NCBI GenBank assembly: GCA_045105615.1
Contig: JBGCDS010000040.1
Span: 1-12,919 of the forward strand
Direction of reading: 5' to 3'
Origin: UBA1858 sp045105615
GTDB lineage: Bacteria; Pseudomonadota; Gammaproteobacteria; UBA4575
DNA length: 12,919 nucleotides
Below, piece by piece: positions 1 to 8,055 of this stretch. How positions within the stretch are numbered: the stretch's first letter is position 1; every line of letters begins with the position of its first letter. A program made the position numbers and the translations under genes. Below the pieces are notes generated by a model. That model was given only the letters and a program-made list of their open reading frames with translations. It had not been told where the DNA came from and ran no database searches.

Positions 1-462
1 TCGGGATTCGACCAAATGAAACTCTTCTACCTTCCACTCAATGGGGGTGAAATCTGGATTTGAAGTCGGGATTTGTGAATTTCTTAACAACGAAACATGC
101 GGCACATAACGCTTACTCAATTTTGAAATACCACAGTATTGTGCACAGTTGCGAACACTTTTATATAAACTTTCGAGCTCTGAAGGAACACTCGATGGGC
201 CTACCCAGAATATTTTTGTTTTATCAAAATAGCCATATCGATCTAATTTCATACTGAATGACTGTGTAGAAATATCCTGCAAGTTCTGAACAACGCAATC
301 TGTCATATCATAGGAAATATCCCCTAAAAATAATAACGTTACGTGAAAGTTCTCAGGTATTACTTCTCTTCCCCAGCCAACATATTCACATTGAATCTCA
401 TGTAACTTCTCAAGTTGTTGCTCATTTGGCCAGAACGCCAAAAATAATCGTCGCGCATTCAT
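1..462 (-). CDS. thpR: RNA 2',3'-cyclic phosphodiesterase (ThpR/LigT, 2H phosphoesterase), 3' end outside window
   Basis: This is an open minus-strand frame of 154 codons that runs off the left edge without a stop, so roughly the last 20 residues of a usual ~176-residue protein are missing. Both histidine motifs of the 2H phosphoesterase fold are visible: HVTL at residues 40-43 and HVSL at 122-125. The N-terminus (MNARRLFLAFWP) matches the usual start of the family. Known members hydrolyse 2',3'-cyclic phosphate ends of RNA and can ligate tRNA halves in vitro; the cellular role is uncertain. The ATG at 462-460 overlaps the pncC stop codon (ATGA, 462-459), which suggests translational coupling. 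A second ATG at 458 is out of frame. No strong ribosome binding site is seen, consistent with coupling. Confidence 0.88.
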   Translation of the reverse strand, partial: MNARRLFLAFWPNEQQLEKLHEIQCEYVGWGREVIPENFHVTLLFLGDISYDMTDCVVQNLQDISTQSFSMKLDRYGYFDKTKIFWVGPSSVPSELESLYKSVRNCAQYCGISKLSKRYVPHVSLLRNSQIPTSNPDFTPIEWKVEEFHLVESR

Positions 463-947
463 TTCAACAACTTAGCCAACTCTTCTAATGCGTATTCAAC
501 TGACTGCTGACGTACTTGATCTCGGTCACCAGAAAATATTTTTTTAATGGTGAGTGGCTCATGATTCTTTTTCATCCAAGCAAACCACACTGAACCCACA
601 GGATTTATCTCACTACCCCCTCCAGGACCCGCAACACCTGAGATTGCGATTGCCCAATCGGCACAGCTATGACTTAAAGCTCCTGCCACCATCTCCTCAA
701 CTGTTGATTGACTGACGGCACCATGACTTTCAATAGTCGCATTTAATACACCCAACATGTCTTGCTTAGCTTCATTACTATAGGTGACAAATCCACGATC
801 AAACCAAACGGAACTGCCCGCCAAGTCCGTACACACTTTGGCCAACCAGCCACCAGTACAAGACTCCGCTACGGCTAACATTTGATCATGTGCCTTTAAC
901 AATTCTGCCACTTGGGTAATCAGTGTTTTGATAACAACCTCAGCCAA
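459..947 (-). CDS. pncC: Nicotinamide-nucleotide amidohydrolase PncC (CinA C-terminal domain protein)
   Basis: PncC deamidates nicotinamide mononucleotide to nicotinate mononucleotide in the cytosolic pyridine nucleotide salvage cycle. The protein has 162 residues (E. coli PncC is about 165) and consists only of the CinA C-terminal domain, without the N-terminal CinA domain. Visible family motifs are AESCTGG (27-33) with the presumed catalytic Ser29, the YSNEAKQDMLGV block with a conserved lysine, and SGVAGPGGGS followed by NPVGSVWFAW. The start is a TTG at 947-945; the frame has no upstream ATG or GTG before a stop near 972-974, and family length supports the TTG. It lacks a good ribosome binding site, so the exact start is less certain than the gene. 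It is the first gene of a pair with thpR and divergent from mutS. Confidence 0.93.
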   Translation of the reverse strand: MAEVVIKTLITQVAELLKAHDQMLAVAESCTGGWLAKVCTDLAGSSVWFDRGFVTYSNEAKQDMLGVLNATIESHGAVSQSTVEEMVAGALSHSCADWAIAISGVAGPGGGSEINPVGSVWFAWMKKNHEPLTIKKIFSGDRDQVRQQSVEYALEELAKLLK

Positions 948-965
948 ATTATTTACATCGAATAA

Positions 966-995
966 TCTACATCACGAAAATAACACGATTATTAT
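966..995 (+). promoter_or_regulatory. Possible sigma-70 promoter for mutS
   Basis: A -35-like TCTACA (966-971) and a -10-like TATTAT (990-995) are separated by 18 bases, giving a leader of about 30 bases before the mutS ATG at 1032. It overlaps the predicted divergent pncC promoter, so the two would compete for RNA polymerase. The -35 matches only 4 of 6 consensus bases. Confidence 0.3.
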
Positions 996-1008
996 TTTTG
1001 TTGTCCAA
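980..1008 (-). promoter_or_regulatory. Predicted sigma-70 promoter for pncC-thpR
   Basis: Reading the minus strand, a -35-like TTGGAC (1008-1003) is followed after 17 bases by a -10-like TGTTAT (985-980). Transcription would start near 973, about 25 bases before the TTG start of pncC. This rests on consensus matching only. Confidence 0.45.
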
Positions 1009-1031
1009 AGTATCAGGGTTAAACTAGCAAT

Positions 1032-3584
1032 ATGACAAGCCAATCTTCAGAAAAGCATACACCAATGATGCAGCAATACTTAGGCATCAAAGCAGACCAC
1101 CCAGATAAGCTTCTATTTTATCGCATGGGCGACTTCTATGAACTGTTTATGGAAGACGCAGAAAAAGCGTCGCGTTTATTAGACTTAACCCTGACATCCC
1201 GTGGTAATTCTAATGGCCAACGTATTCCCATGGCTGGCGTTCCCGTCCATGCTGCTGAAGGCTATTTAGGCCGTTTAGTTAAGTCTGGACAATCCATTGC
1301 AGTATGCGAACAGGTGAGCGATCCCACAGCGAGCAAAGGTTTAGTCAAGCGCGAAGTAGTCCGCATTGTGACACCAGGCACCATCACCGATGAAAATTTA
1401 CTCGACCAAAAACGCGATAATCATATTTGCGCCATTTACATTCAAGCTGAATCAATTGGGCTTGCCAGCATTGAACTAGGTTCCGGCGACTTTCTATTAC
1501 AAACATTTACACATGAAGATGAACTGTTAGCTGAAATAGAGAGACTACAACCCGCAGAAATCATTACCCAAGAATATTCAGCGCTCTCACTAGGCAAGCG
1601 AAAGTCACAAACTCAGCCAGAGTGGATTTTTGAATTTGATAGTGCGCATCGACTACTCACAGGACAGTTTGGCACCAAGGACTTGGCCGGTTTTGGATGT
1701 GATGACCTGCCTACTGCAATTTGTGCAGCAGGTGGTTTATTGCAGTATGTGAAAGATACGCAACGAAAAGCGTTGCCACACATAACTGGCTTACGCGTGC
1801 AGCAACATGATGAATACATTGTGGTTGATGCCATCAGCCGAAAAAATTTAGAGATTGATCAGTCGATTGATGGCGGCAATAAACATTGCCTTACCGGCGT
1901 CATAGATCACACTAAAACAGCAATGGGCGCGCGTTGTTTACGTCGCTGGGTAGGACAGCCCTGCTTAGATATGACAACATTGCGATTACGCTATCAATCC
2001 ACAAATATTTTAATTCAAACAAAAGCTTATATTGAACTACAAGAACATTTTAAAGTGATTGCTGATGTTGAACGCATACGTGCACGCATAGCAATACAAA
2101 CGGCTAGACCTCGAGACTTAACCTCATTAAGAGACTCACTACACGAATTACCCAACATACAGTCATTATTGAGCAACTTCACTGAAAGTAGAATTCATTC
2201 ATTACAGCAGCAACTTAATTTACCCAATAAACTTGATGAATTACTAACTTCATCGTTAAAAGATGAGCCTTCAGTATTCATCAAAGATGGTGGCGTCATT
2301 GCCACTGGCTACGACAGTGAATTAGATGAGTTACGCACCCTACACACCAATGCTGATGATTACTTATTAAAATTAGAACAACGCGAGCAACAAGAAACCG
2401 GCATAGCCACTTTAAAAGTTGCATATAACCGCGTGCATGGCTACTACATTGAAGTTAGCAAGCTGCAGGTTGATAAAATTCCTGACCGTTATACTCGCAG
2501 ACAAACATTGAAAAATGTTGAGCGCTACATCACGCCAGAATTAAAAGAGTTCGAAGACAAAGTACTCAGCGCAAAAGAACGGGCATTGGGACGCGAGAAA
2601 TATTTGTACGATCAAATACTAGAACAGCTGCTTGCTTATCTATTTCCACTACAATCAATTGCCAATGCGCTTGCAGAACTTGATGTTCTTGCTTGCTTTG
2701 CTCAAGTTGCTTTAGATTACAATTACGTGCAACCAGAACTGACTGATGAAATTGGCATACATATTAAACAGGGGCGTCATCCTGTGGTTGAGCAAATACA
2801 AAGCACACCTTTTATTGCCAATGACATCACGTTAAGTCCTGATTCGCGATTACTATTAATCACTGGGCCTAACATGGGTGGTAAATCTACCTTCATGCGC
2901 CAAACTGCGTTGATCACCATTCTCGCATTCGCCGGATGCTACGTGCCTGCAGAGGCTGCCAGACTTGGTCCGATTGATAGAATATTCACCCGCGTAGGTG
3001 CTGCTGATGATTTAAGCACTGGTCGCTCTACTTTCATGGTTGAAATGACCGAAGCTGCCAACATATTAAACAACGCCACTGAAAACAGCTTGGTGCTAAT
3101 GGATGAAATTGGACGAGGCACCAGTACCTTTGATGGATTATCGTTAGCATGGGGATGCGCAGATCACTTATTACTAAAAAATCGTTCGCTCACTACTTTT
3201 GCGACTCATTACTTTGAACTGACTTCATTAGCAAACGAGTTAGATGGCGCGGTGAATATTCATATCGATGCCATTGAGCATGATGATGAAATTGTATTTT
3301 TACATACAGTGAAACCTGGACCTGCCAACCAAAGTTATGGCTTACAGGTAGCACAGCTAGCTGGCGTCCCGCGAAGTGTGATTAAAAATGCTAAGCAACG
3401 TCTAATGTTACTAGAACAACAATCACTTTCAAGCGATTTAGTACAAACAGAATTACCTCTAATGGTTGAGCAAGAAAGCACTCATCCTATCGTAGAAGAG
3501 TTAGAAGAAATTAATCCTGATGATTTAACACCTAAGCAGGCGTTGGAAATTTTATATCGGTTGAAAGAACTCGAAGATAATTAA
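1032..3584 (+). CDS. mutS: DNA mismatch repair protein MutS
   Basis: MutS recognises base mismatches and small loops after replication and, as an ATP-driven clamp, recruits MutL. The 850-residue length is close to E. coli MutS (853). The mismatch-reading Phe-X-Glu motif is in GDFYELF, with F35 and E37. Connector, core and clamp regions follow. The ATPase has Walker A GPNMGGKST at 612-620 and Walker B with the signature DEIGRGTSTFDG from 691. The C-terminus ends with the helical oligomerisation segment (DDLTPKQALEILYRLKEL). A stretch QTELPL just before it resembles the beta-clamp-binding peptide found at this place in other MutS proteins (inference). The ATG at 1032 has a distant purine-rich AGGG at 1015-1018. 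All key residues are intact and nothing suggests a mutator allele. Confidence 0.98.
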   Translation: MTSQSSEKHTPMMQQYLGIKADHPDKLLFYRMGDFYELFMEDAEKASRLLDLTLTSRGNSNGQRIPMAGVPVHAAEGYLGRLVKSGQSIAVCEQVSDPTASKGLVKREVVRIVTPGTITDENLLDQKRDNHICAIYIQAESIGLASIELGSGDFLLQTFTHEDELLAEIERLQPAEIITQEYSALSLGKRKSQTQPEWIFEFDSAHRLLTGQFGTKDLAGFGCDDLPTAICAAGGLLQYVKDTQRKALPHITGLRVQQHDEYIVVDAISRKNLEIDQSIDGGNKHCLTGVIDHTKTAMGARCLRRWVGQPCLDMTTLRLRYQSTNILIQTKAYIELQEHFKVIADVERIRARIAIQTARPRDLTSLRDSLHELPNIQSLLSNFTESRIHSLQQQLNLPNKLDELLTSSLKDEPSVFIKDGGVIATGYDSELDELRTLHTNADDYLLKLEQREQQETGIATLKVAYNRVHGYYIEVSKLQVDKIPDRYTRRQTLKNVERYITPELKEFEDKVLSAKERALGREKYLYDQILEQLLAYLFPLQSIANALAELDVLACFAQVALDYNYVQPELTDEIGIHIKQGRHPVVEQIQSTPFIANDITLSPDSRLLLITGPNMGGKSTFMRQTALITILAFAGCYVPAEAARLGPIDRIFTRVGAADDLSTGRSTFMVEMTEAANILNNATENSLVLMDEIGRGTSTFDGLSLAWGCADHLLLKNRSLTTFATHYFELTSLANELDGAVNIHIDAIEHDDEIVFLHTVKPGPANQSYGLQVAQLAGVPRSVIKNAKQRLMLLEQQSLSSDLVQTELPLMVEQESTHPIVEELEEINPDDLTPKQALEILYRLKELEDN

Positions 3585-3635
3585 ATTAAGCCGAGCAATC
3601 ATTCTATATTAGCTAGATCCCTGCCTGCGCGTGAA

Positions 3636-3666
3636 TGACAGAATTTTACAATCTTGAATTCTGACA
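3636..3666. terminator. Hairpin between convergent mutS and the GH13 gene
   Basis: CAGAATT (3639-3645) pairs with AATTCTG (3657-3663) across an 11-base loop. After one A-A mismatch the stem continues with TG (3636-3637) and CA (3665-3666). It lies in the 95-base gap between two converging genes, where a bidirectional terminator would be expected. The stem is AT-rich and no clean T-run follows on either strand, so this is a weak candidate. Confidence 0.3.
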
Positions 3667-3679
3667 AGCGATTTGAATT

Positions 3680-5428
3680 TTATTTGTTAGTTATCCAACA
3701 GGTTTGATATGGCTGTAGCTCAAACGAACTACCAATATCATTCAACGTATCACCACTAATAAGATCAAACCAATTTTCTGTGCTGATCAGGTTAATATCA
3801 GACAATGATAATGACAGCGCATCAGACGAAATATTACTGATACAAAATATACTCTGACGTCTGTCCATACTCTGTCGCCAGAATCCAAACACATGATTAC
3901 CCAAATGCAGAGTAAATTGAGTGGCATTAGGATGAAACGCTGTCTGCTCTCGCCTGATACCAATCAACTTTTTCATACGTTGATACACACGTGCATGTTG
4001 TGTCGAGGAGTCACTTAACGCCTGCTCAATCTCTTCTAACTGCCAGCGATGACGATTAATGGTACGGTTGCGTTTAGTCTTTTCTAGTCGCCCGTAATCA
4101 TTGCCCGTCGCTAGTAGACTATGAATATAAAATGCGGGAATACCTTCTAATGCCAGCATAATTGCGTGTGCGCAGACGAATCGATCCTCACCCAATTCAT
4201 CCTTACCTTCGATAGTCCCTTGTAGCGCGTCAAATAAGGCAATATTCAATTCATAGGGGCGCTGTTCACCATCAGCACCAGTACGCCAAGAAACCTTGCC
4301 TCCAAAATTCTCAACTGTTTTTATAATTGCACTGATCTCATCATCACTCATCAAACCTTCTGCAGGTCTTAAACCAATACCATCATGTGAAGCGATGAAA
4401 TTAAAGTAAGCAGTCCCATGCTGCGCAGGCGGCATACTCATCATCCACTGTTTCAAATAATGACAGTCACCCGTCAACAATGTGTTAAGTAATAGCGGAG
4501 GCAATGAGAAGTTATAAACACAATGTGCTTCATTAGCATTACCAAAATACGACAGGTTCTCTCGGTTAGGAATATTTGTTTCAGTTATGATTATTGCATC
4601 CGATCGAATACGCTCAATCAAAGTACGCAATAGGCGAACAATTTCATGCGTTTGATCTAAGTTCAAACAACTAGTCCCAACGATTTTCCATAAGAAGGCT
4701 ACCGCGTCAAAACGGAAAATGCGCACACCTTTATCTAAGTAAACACGAATAATTTTAACGAACTCAATTAACACATGTGGATTCGAGAAATCCAAATCGA
4801 CTTGATCATGGCTAAATGTACACCAGACATGCTTAGTACCATCTTTAGTCTCTACTTCGCTAAGTAGACTACTAGTACGCGGACGAACCACTTCAGACAA
4901 ATCATCACCGGGTGATGCTGTGAAAAAATAATCTTTGCCTGGATACTGATTGTTTTTAAAATCCTCAAACCATCGGCTACTGCTTGAGCAATGATTGATC
5001 ACCAGATCAGACATTAAATGATAATGCTTTGCTATTTCTTCAACATCACTCCAAGTACCGTTTGGTTCATTTACTTGAAGATAATCGACTACTGCGAAAC
5101 CATCATCTGAGCTATATGGAAAGAATGGCAATACATGCACAGTATTAATCATGTCCTGACAGTATTCGTCAAGAAAGGTGCGCAACACTTGTAATGGTGC
5201 AATATCTTTTTTACGCACCGTGTCTGCATAGGTAATCATGGCAACATCAGATTGATCCCAATAATCCAATTGATTCATTGGCGTTGCTTGATCAGTTTCT
5301 AATTTAGCAGCCTGCACTAATTGCTTAGCTAACTGCTGATAATCACTAACATTCTCAACATCCGCATAAATCGCTTCGACATGCAGCGCCACACGCTGTA
5401 ACAGCGCTTGCAATAAGTCACTCATCAT
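3680..5428 (-). CDS. GH13 subfamily 18 phosphorylase, probable glucosylglycerate phosphorylase
   Basis: The 582-residue protein has the GH13 (alpha-amylase superfamily) barrel motifs in order: DLVINH at 141-146, GVRIFRFDAV with nucleophile Asp241, ITETN with acid/base Glu283, and ASHDG with the transition-state Asp349. The overall pattern is that of subfamily 18, the sucrose-phosphorylase group, which cleaves alpha-glucosides with phosphate to give alpha-glucose-1-phosphate. Two things favour glucosylglycerate over sucrose. The length is nearer the YcjM/glucosylglycerate phosphorylase branch (about 560) than classical sucrose phosphorylases (about 490-500). The gene also follows gpgS and gpgP directly, 3 bases after the gpgS stop. 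The acceptor-side segment DGEQRPYELNI (386-396) looks like the YcjM branch. The two adjacent ATGs (5428 and 5425) have no strong ribosome binding site, so coupling to gpgS is likely. Substrate is inferred; sucrose or another glucoside remains possible. Confidence 0.85.
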   Translation of the reverse strand: MMSDLLQALLQRVALHVEAIYADVENVSDYQQLAKQLVQAAKLETDQATPMNQLDYWDQSDVAMITYADTVRKKDIAPLQVLRTFLDEYCQDMINTVHVLPFFPYSSDDGFAVVDYLQVNEPNGTWSDVEEIAKHYHLMSDLVINHCSSSSRWFEDFKNNQYPGKDYFFTASPGDDLSEVVRPRTSSLLSEVETKDGTKHVWCTFSHDQVDLDFSNPHVLIEFVKIIRVYLDKGVRIFRFDAVAFLWKIVGTSCLNLDQTHEIVRLLRTLIERIRSDAIIITETNIPNRENLSYFGNANEAHCVYNFSLPPLLLNTLLTGDCHYLKQWMMSMPPAQHGTAYFNFIASHDGIGLRPAEGLMSDDEISAIIKTVENFGGKVSWRTGADGEQRPYELNIALFDALQGTIEGKDELGEDRFVCAHAIMLALEGIPAFYIHSLLATGNDYGRLEKTKRNRTINRHRWQLEEIEQALSDSSTQHARVYQRMKKLIGIRREQTAFHPNATQFTLHLGNHVFGFWRQSMDRRQSIFCISNISSDALSLSLSDINLISTENWFDLISGDTLNDIGSSFELQPYQTCWITNK

Positions 5429-5431
5429 TGC

Positions 5432-6655
5432 TTATTTTGAGAATTCTTTATTATCTTCTTCGACCGCTTCTCTTAGACGAGAAAACACATCAGGCATCGC
5501 ACTGGCAATACGATTCCAACTTGGAATAAAAGGTGTTTCCATTGGATTATCTAAAAATTTCTGTCCCGCATTGACTAAATTCTCTGAAAACGCTTCTACT
5601 GCTAATTCCTCTAGATGGATATCATGATCTAATCCATTAAAACTGGCATCGTTATGATATGTCTCAACAAAGTCCAGCGCGATACGCAAATACGTTGCTT
5701 TTAATGTACGGAAAGTTTCATTCGAGAACACCACACCCTGAGTAGCCATCTTTCTAAACAAAGCTTTGGCAATATCCATCGACATTTTTGACAAGCCTTT
5801 CTTTTTATCTTCTAGCGATAAATCTTGATGCTTATGATCATAAGTTTCTGCAATATCCACCTGACAAAGTCGGTTATGAGCATAATTACGATGCATCTCA
5901 GACAGCACGCCAATCTCTAAACCCCAATCACTGGGAATACGTAGGTCATTTAAGACATCAGTTCTAAATGAAAACTCACCCGCCAAAGGGTATCTAAAGC
6001 TATCCATGAATTCCAAGTAATCATTATGTCCAACCACTTTTTTAAGTGCGCGTAATAATGGAGTAACAAATAACCGGCTAACACGCCCATTAATTTTTCC
6101 ATCAGCAAAACGTGCGTAATAGCCTTTACAAAACTCATAATTAAAGCGCGGATTAGCGACGGGATAGATTAAGCGTGCTAACAAATCACGTTCATATGTC
6201 AAAATATCACAGTCATGTAATGCAACAGAGTCAGTCTGGCCTGAAGCAAGAATGTATCCCATGCAATACCAAACATTTCGTCCCTTGCCTAATTCAGTTG
6301 GTGCTAAATCACGAGCAGCCAACTCTTCATGTAATTTTCTTAAACGTGGCCCATCATTCCACAACACACGATGGTTTTGAGGAAGCATTGAGAAAAATTC
6401 AATCGCATAACGATATTCTGATTCATCTGCTCTATCCAAACCAATGACAATTTGATTCAAATATGGCACTTCTTTTAATGTCTCAACAATTTGAGGTAGC
6501 GCTTCAGTTTGCAATTCTGAATATAACGAAGGAAGAATTAATCCCATACGGCGTTGTTGGCTAAATCTAACAAGCTCTGACTCAAGCTCTTCAGTCGTTC
6601 TATTTGTCAAGTTATGCAGCGTAGTAACAATACCGCTTTGATGAAAATCGCCCAT
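5432..6655 (-). CDS. gpgS: Glucosyl-3-phosphoglycerate synthase (GT-A glycosyltransferase)
   Basis: GpgS transfers glucose from a nucleotide sugar to D-3-phosphoglycerate, giving glucosyl-3-phosphoglycerate, the first step of glucosylglycerate synthesis in the cytosol. The 407-residue protein shows a GT-A layout: IVIGLDRADE near 69-78 after the first strand, a glycine-rich GKGRN at 123-127, and the metal-binding DxD as HDCD (Asp148, Asp150). A conserved stretch follows around YPLAGEFSFRTDVL and DWGLEIGVL. No membrane segment is seen. A GAAGG ribosome binding site (6667-6663) lies 7 bases before the ATG. It sits 28 bases after gpgP and 3 bases before the phosphorylase gene. A mannosyl-3-phosphoglycerate synthase is the main alternative; the architecture and the glucose-linked neighbour favour glucosyl. 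Confidence 0.88.
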   Translation of the reverse strand: MGDFHQSGIVTTLHNLTNRTTEELESELVRFSQQRRMGLILPSLYSELQTEALPQIVETLKEVPYLNQIVIGLDRADESEYRYAIEFFSMLPQNHRVLWNDGPRLRKLHEELAARDLAPTELGKGRNVWYCMGYILASGQTDSVALHDCDILTYERDLLARLIYPVANPRFNYEFCKGYYARFADGKINGRVSRLFVTPLLRALKKVVGHNDYLEFMDSFRYPLAGEFSFRTDVLNDLRIPSDWGLEIGVLSEMHRNYAHNRLCQVDIAETYDHKHQDLSLEDKKKGLSKMSMDIAKALFRKMATQGVVFSNETFRTLKATYLRIALDFVETYHNDASFNGLDHDIHLEELAVEAFSENLVNAGQKFLDNPMETPFIPSWNRIASAMPDVFSRLREAVEEDNKEFSK

Positions 6656-6683
6656 AATAAAACCTTCAATCCGTTAATTTAAT

Positions 6684-7526
6684 TTAATCTTTATATGCTA
6701 GATGATTTAGCACATGTGTCACACCCTCGACCCAGCCACTTGGCCCCTGCTGCTTAGTCATATACACATGTTGATGCGCGGTATTGTTAAGCTGTGGATA
6801 ATCATGTGCAGGTGACCGAATAACAATGGCATGATCTGCTGCTTCCAGCATTGCAGTATCGTTGTGACTATCTCCCAACGCAATACTTACGATAGTTTTA
6901 CCAACATAATGCTGCTGGTATTGAGATAACAACCAATTTAGCGCCAACCCCTTGTCACACAGCCCTGACAAATGTACAAACCTTCCGCCGCGTAATAACT
7001 GACCACCCTGTGAAACAATATACTGACTAAACATCTTAAACTGCTGTTCTGTACCCAACCATTTTAATGGTTCGCCAAACTCTCGCTGCGAAGCAAGTCG
7101 CGCTTCATTGACTGCTAAACCCGTCATCTCCATCACACCTTCAATCCCTGCCTGTTCAAATGATATAAATGCATCATTAAGGTGCATTTCACAATTGCTT
7201 AACATCAACTGCCAGTGTGATCGAGGTGCAACGAATTCCTTAAGCTGATAACCATCACGTTGAATAGTGCTTCCAGAGTCATGCTTAAAATAGTCCAAAG
7301 GAGAATATATTCCCGCCCCATTCTCAACGATAAATGGATGATGATTATTTAGCTGCTCCCGCAGCACTAATACTTCAGTGCGTGTTTTACTCGTCACAGG
7401 AATGACTGGTACTTGATTACTTCTCAACCAGGCAAGTAACTCATCAGCATCAGCATGGCTATAGGTATCATGATCCAATAAAGAGCCATCCATATCGGTA
7501 AAAATTATCGGTTGTATTGGCGCCAT
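6684..7526 (-). CDS. gpgP: Glucosyl-/mannosyl-3-phosphoglycerate phosphatase (HAD-IIB)
   Basis: This cytosolic phosphatase would remove the phosphate from glucosyl-3-phosphoglycerate to release glucosylglycerate. The 280-residue protein has the four HAD motifs: FTDMDGSLLD with nucleophile Asp11 and Asp13, VTS with Thr45, Lys192 in a DKG turn, and GDSHND (218-223) with the metal-binding aspartates. The cap is of the type IIB seen in mannosyl-3-phosphoglycerate phosphatases, including the GGRFVHL stretch before the DKG motif. Family members often act on both mannosyl and glucosyl substrates. It is the first gene of the three-gene operon. The ATG at 7526 lacks a good ribosome binding site, and a 26-base palindrome lies 11 bases upstream. 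Confidence 0.88.
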   Translation of the reverse strand: MAPIQPIIFTDMDGSLLDHDTYSHADADELLAWLRSNQVPVIPVTSKTRTEVLVLREQLNNHHPFIVENGAGIYSPLDYFKHDSGSTIQRDGYQLKEFVAPRSHWQLMLSNCEMHLNDAFISFEQAGIEGVMEMTGLAVNEARLASQREFGEPLKWLGTEQQFKMFSQYIVSQGGQLLRGGRFVHLSGLCDKGLALNWLLSQYQQHYVGKTIVSIALGDSHNDTAMLEAADHAIVIRSPAHDYPQLNNTAHQHVYMTKQQGPSGWVEGVTHVLNHLAYKD

Positions 7527-7537
7527 AAAAGATACTT

Positions 7538-7563
7538 TGTAGTAAGATATTATTCTTACTACA
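7538..7563. promoter_or_regulatory. Perfect inverted repeat at the gpgP operon promoter (candidate operator)
   Basis: TGTAGTAAGA (7538-7547) and TCTTACTACA (7554-7563) are exact reverse complements separated by TATTAT. The element overlaps the predicted -10 of the minus-strand promoter and ends 11 bases before the gpgP start. Such a 10-bp-arm, 6-bp-spacer geometry suits a dimeric repressor. An mRNA leader hairpin near the start codon is an alternative. The regulator is not identified. Confidence 0.55.
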
Positions 7564-7578
7564 GTGTGCCATAGTCAA
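7549..7578 (-). promoter_or_regulatory. Predicted promoter of the glucosylglycerate operon
   Basis: On the minus strand TTGACT (7578-7573) is followed after 18 bases by AATAAT (7554-7549). The -10 lies inside the palindrome at 7538-7563, so a protein bound there would block RNA polymerase. The call rests on consensus matching. Confidence 0.45.
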
Positions 7579-7586
7579 ACACCAAA

Positions 7587-7617
7587 TTGACAATAGCTTG
7601 GTACAATTCTCTATAAT
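7587..7617 (+). promoter_or_regulatory. Predicted sigma-70 promoter for the 135-residue orphan gene
   Basis: Perfect consensus hexamers TTGACA (7587-7592) and TATAAT (7612-7617) are separated by 19 bases, slightly longer than the ideal 17. The start codon of the next gene is 31 bases beyond the -10. The promoter is divergent from the glucosylglycerate operon promoter but does not overlap the palindrome. Confidence 0.55.
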
Positions 7618-7647
7618 TCATCTGGTAATACAGAAAAAATAAATACT

Positions 7648-8055
7648 ATGTTTGGATTCAACTCAGGCAAATGTAAACGAACTTTACAACGCGCTATGTC
7701 AGATTGCTTTGATCCTTTAAAGGATGAACTAGGTACCGTGCCAACAACATTACATGATAGCAAATACATCACCGCATCGATGTTGGGTATTTGCGAAGCT
7801 CATGCGCATACACACAATATTACCAGCAGGCAAAAAATTGCATTAATCACGGATTCAGTATTTGAGGAAATTTTTCGCAGAGAATCCACCCTTGTGCTCA
7901 AACAGGTAGACCAGTGGCTAGACAACAATGATAGTGAATTCATGACTGCATACGAACAGGCCAAATCTAAAACTACTGAAGCTGATTTAAATCTCAATTG
8001 GCTGAAAGAATACGCCGTTAAAAACTTTGAACCCTCTAAAAACCTAATGCTATAA
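7648..8055 (+). CDS. Hypothetical protein, 135 residues, probably all-helical and cytosolic
   Basis: I do not recognise this family. The protein begins MFGFNSGKCKRTLQ, has no signal peptide or membrane segment, and is rich in charged, helix-favouring residues. The middle (around 45-60) carries several histidines in an EAHAHTHN stretch, and there are only three cysteines (9, 20 and 49), none in a metal-binding pair. Gene status is supported by uninterrupted length, a nearly perfect consensus promoter just upstream, and tight convergent packing with the next gene (12 bases apart). The ribosome binding site is weak (AGAAAAAATA region). A role in osmolyte metabolism cannot be claimed from its divergent position next to the gpgP operon. 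Confidence 0.72.
   Translation: MFGFNSGKCKRTLQRAMSDCFDPLKDELGTVPTTLHDSKYITASMLGICEAHAHTHNITSRQKIALITDSVFEEIFRRESTLVLKQVDQWLDNNDSEFMTAYEQAKSKTTEADLNLNWLKEYAVKNFEPSKNLML

Noticed and set aside
60..257. Open plus-strand frame in the first 260 bases
   Set aside because: The minus strand here encodes ThpR with both HxT/S motifs, so the plus frame is antisense by-product.
6175..6447. 90-codon plus-strand frame inside gpgS
   Set aside because: Antisense to a conserved glycosyltransferase and without any recognisable protein features.
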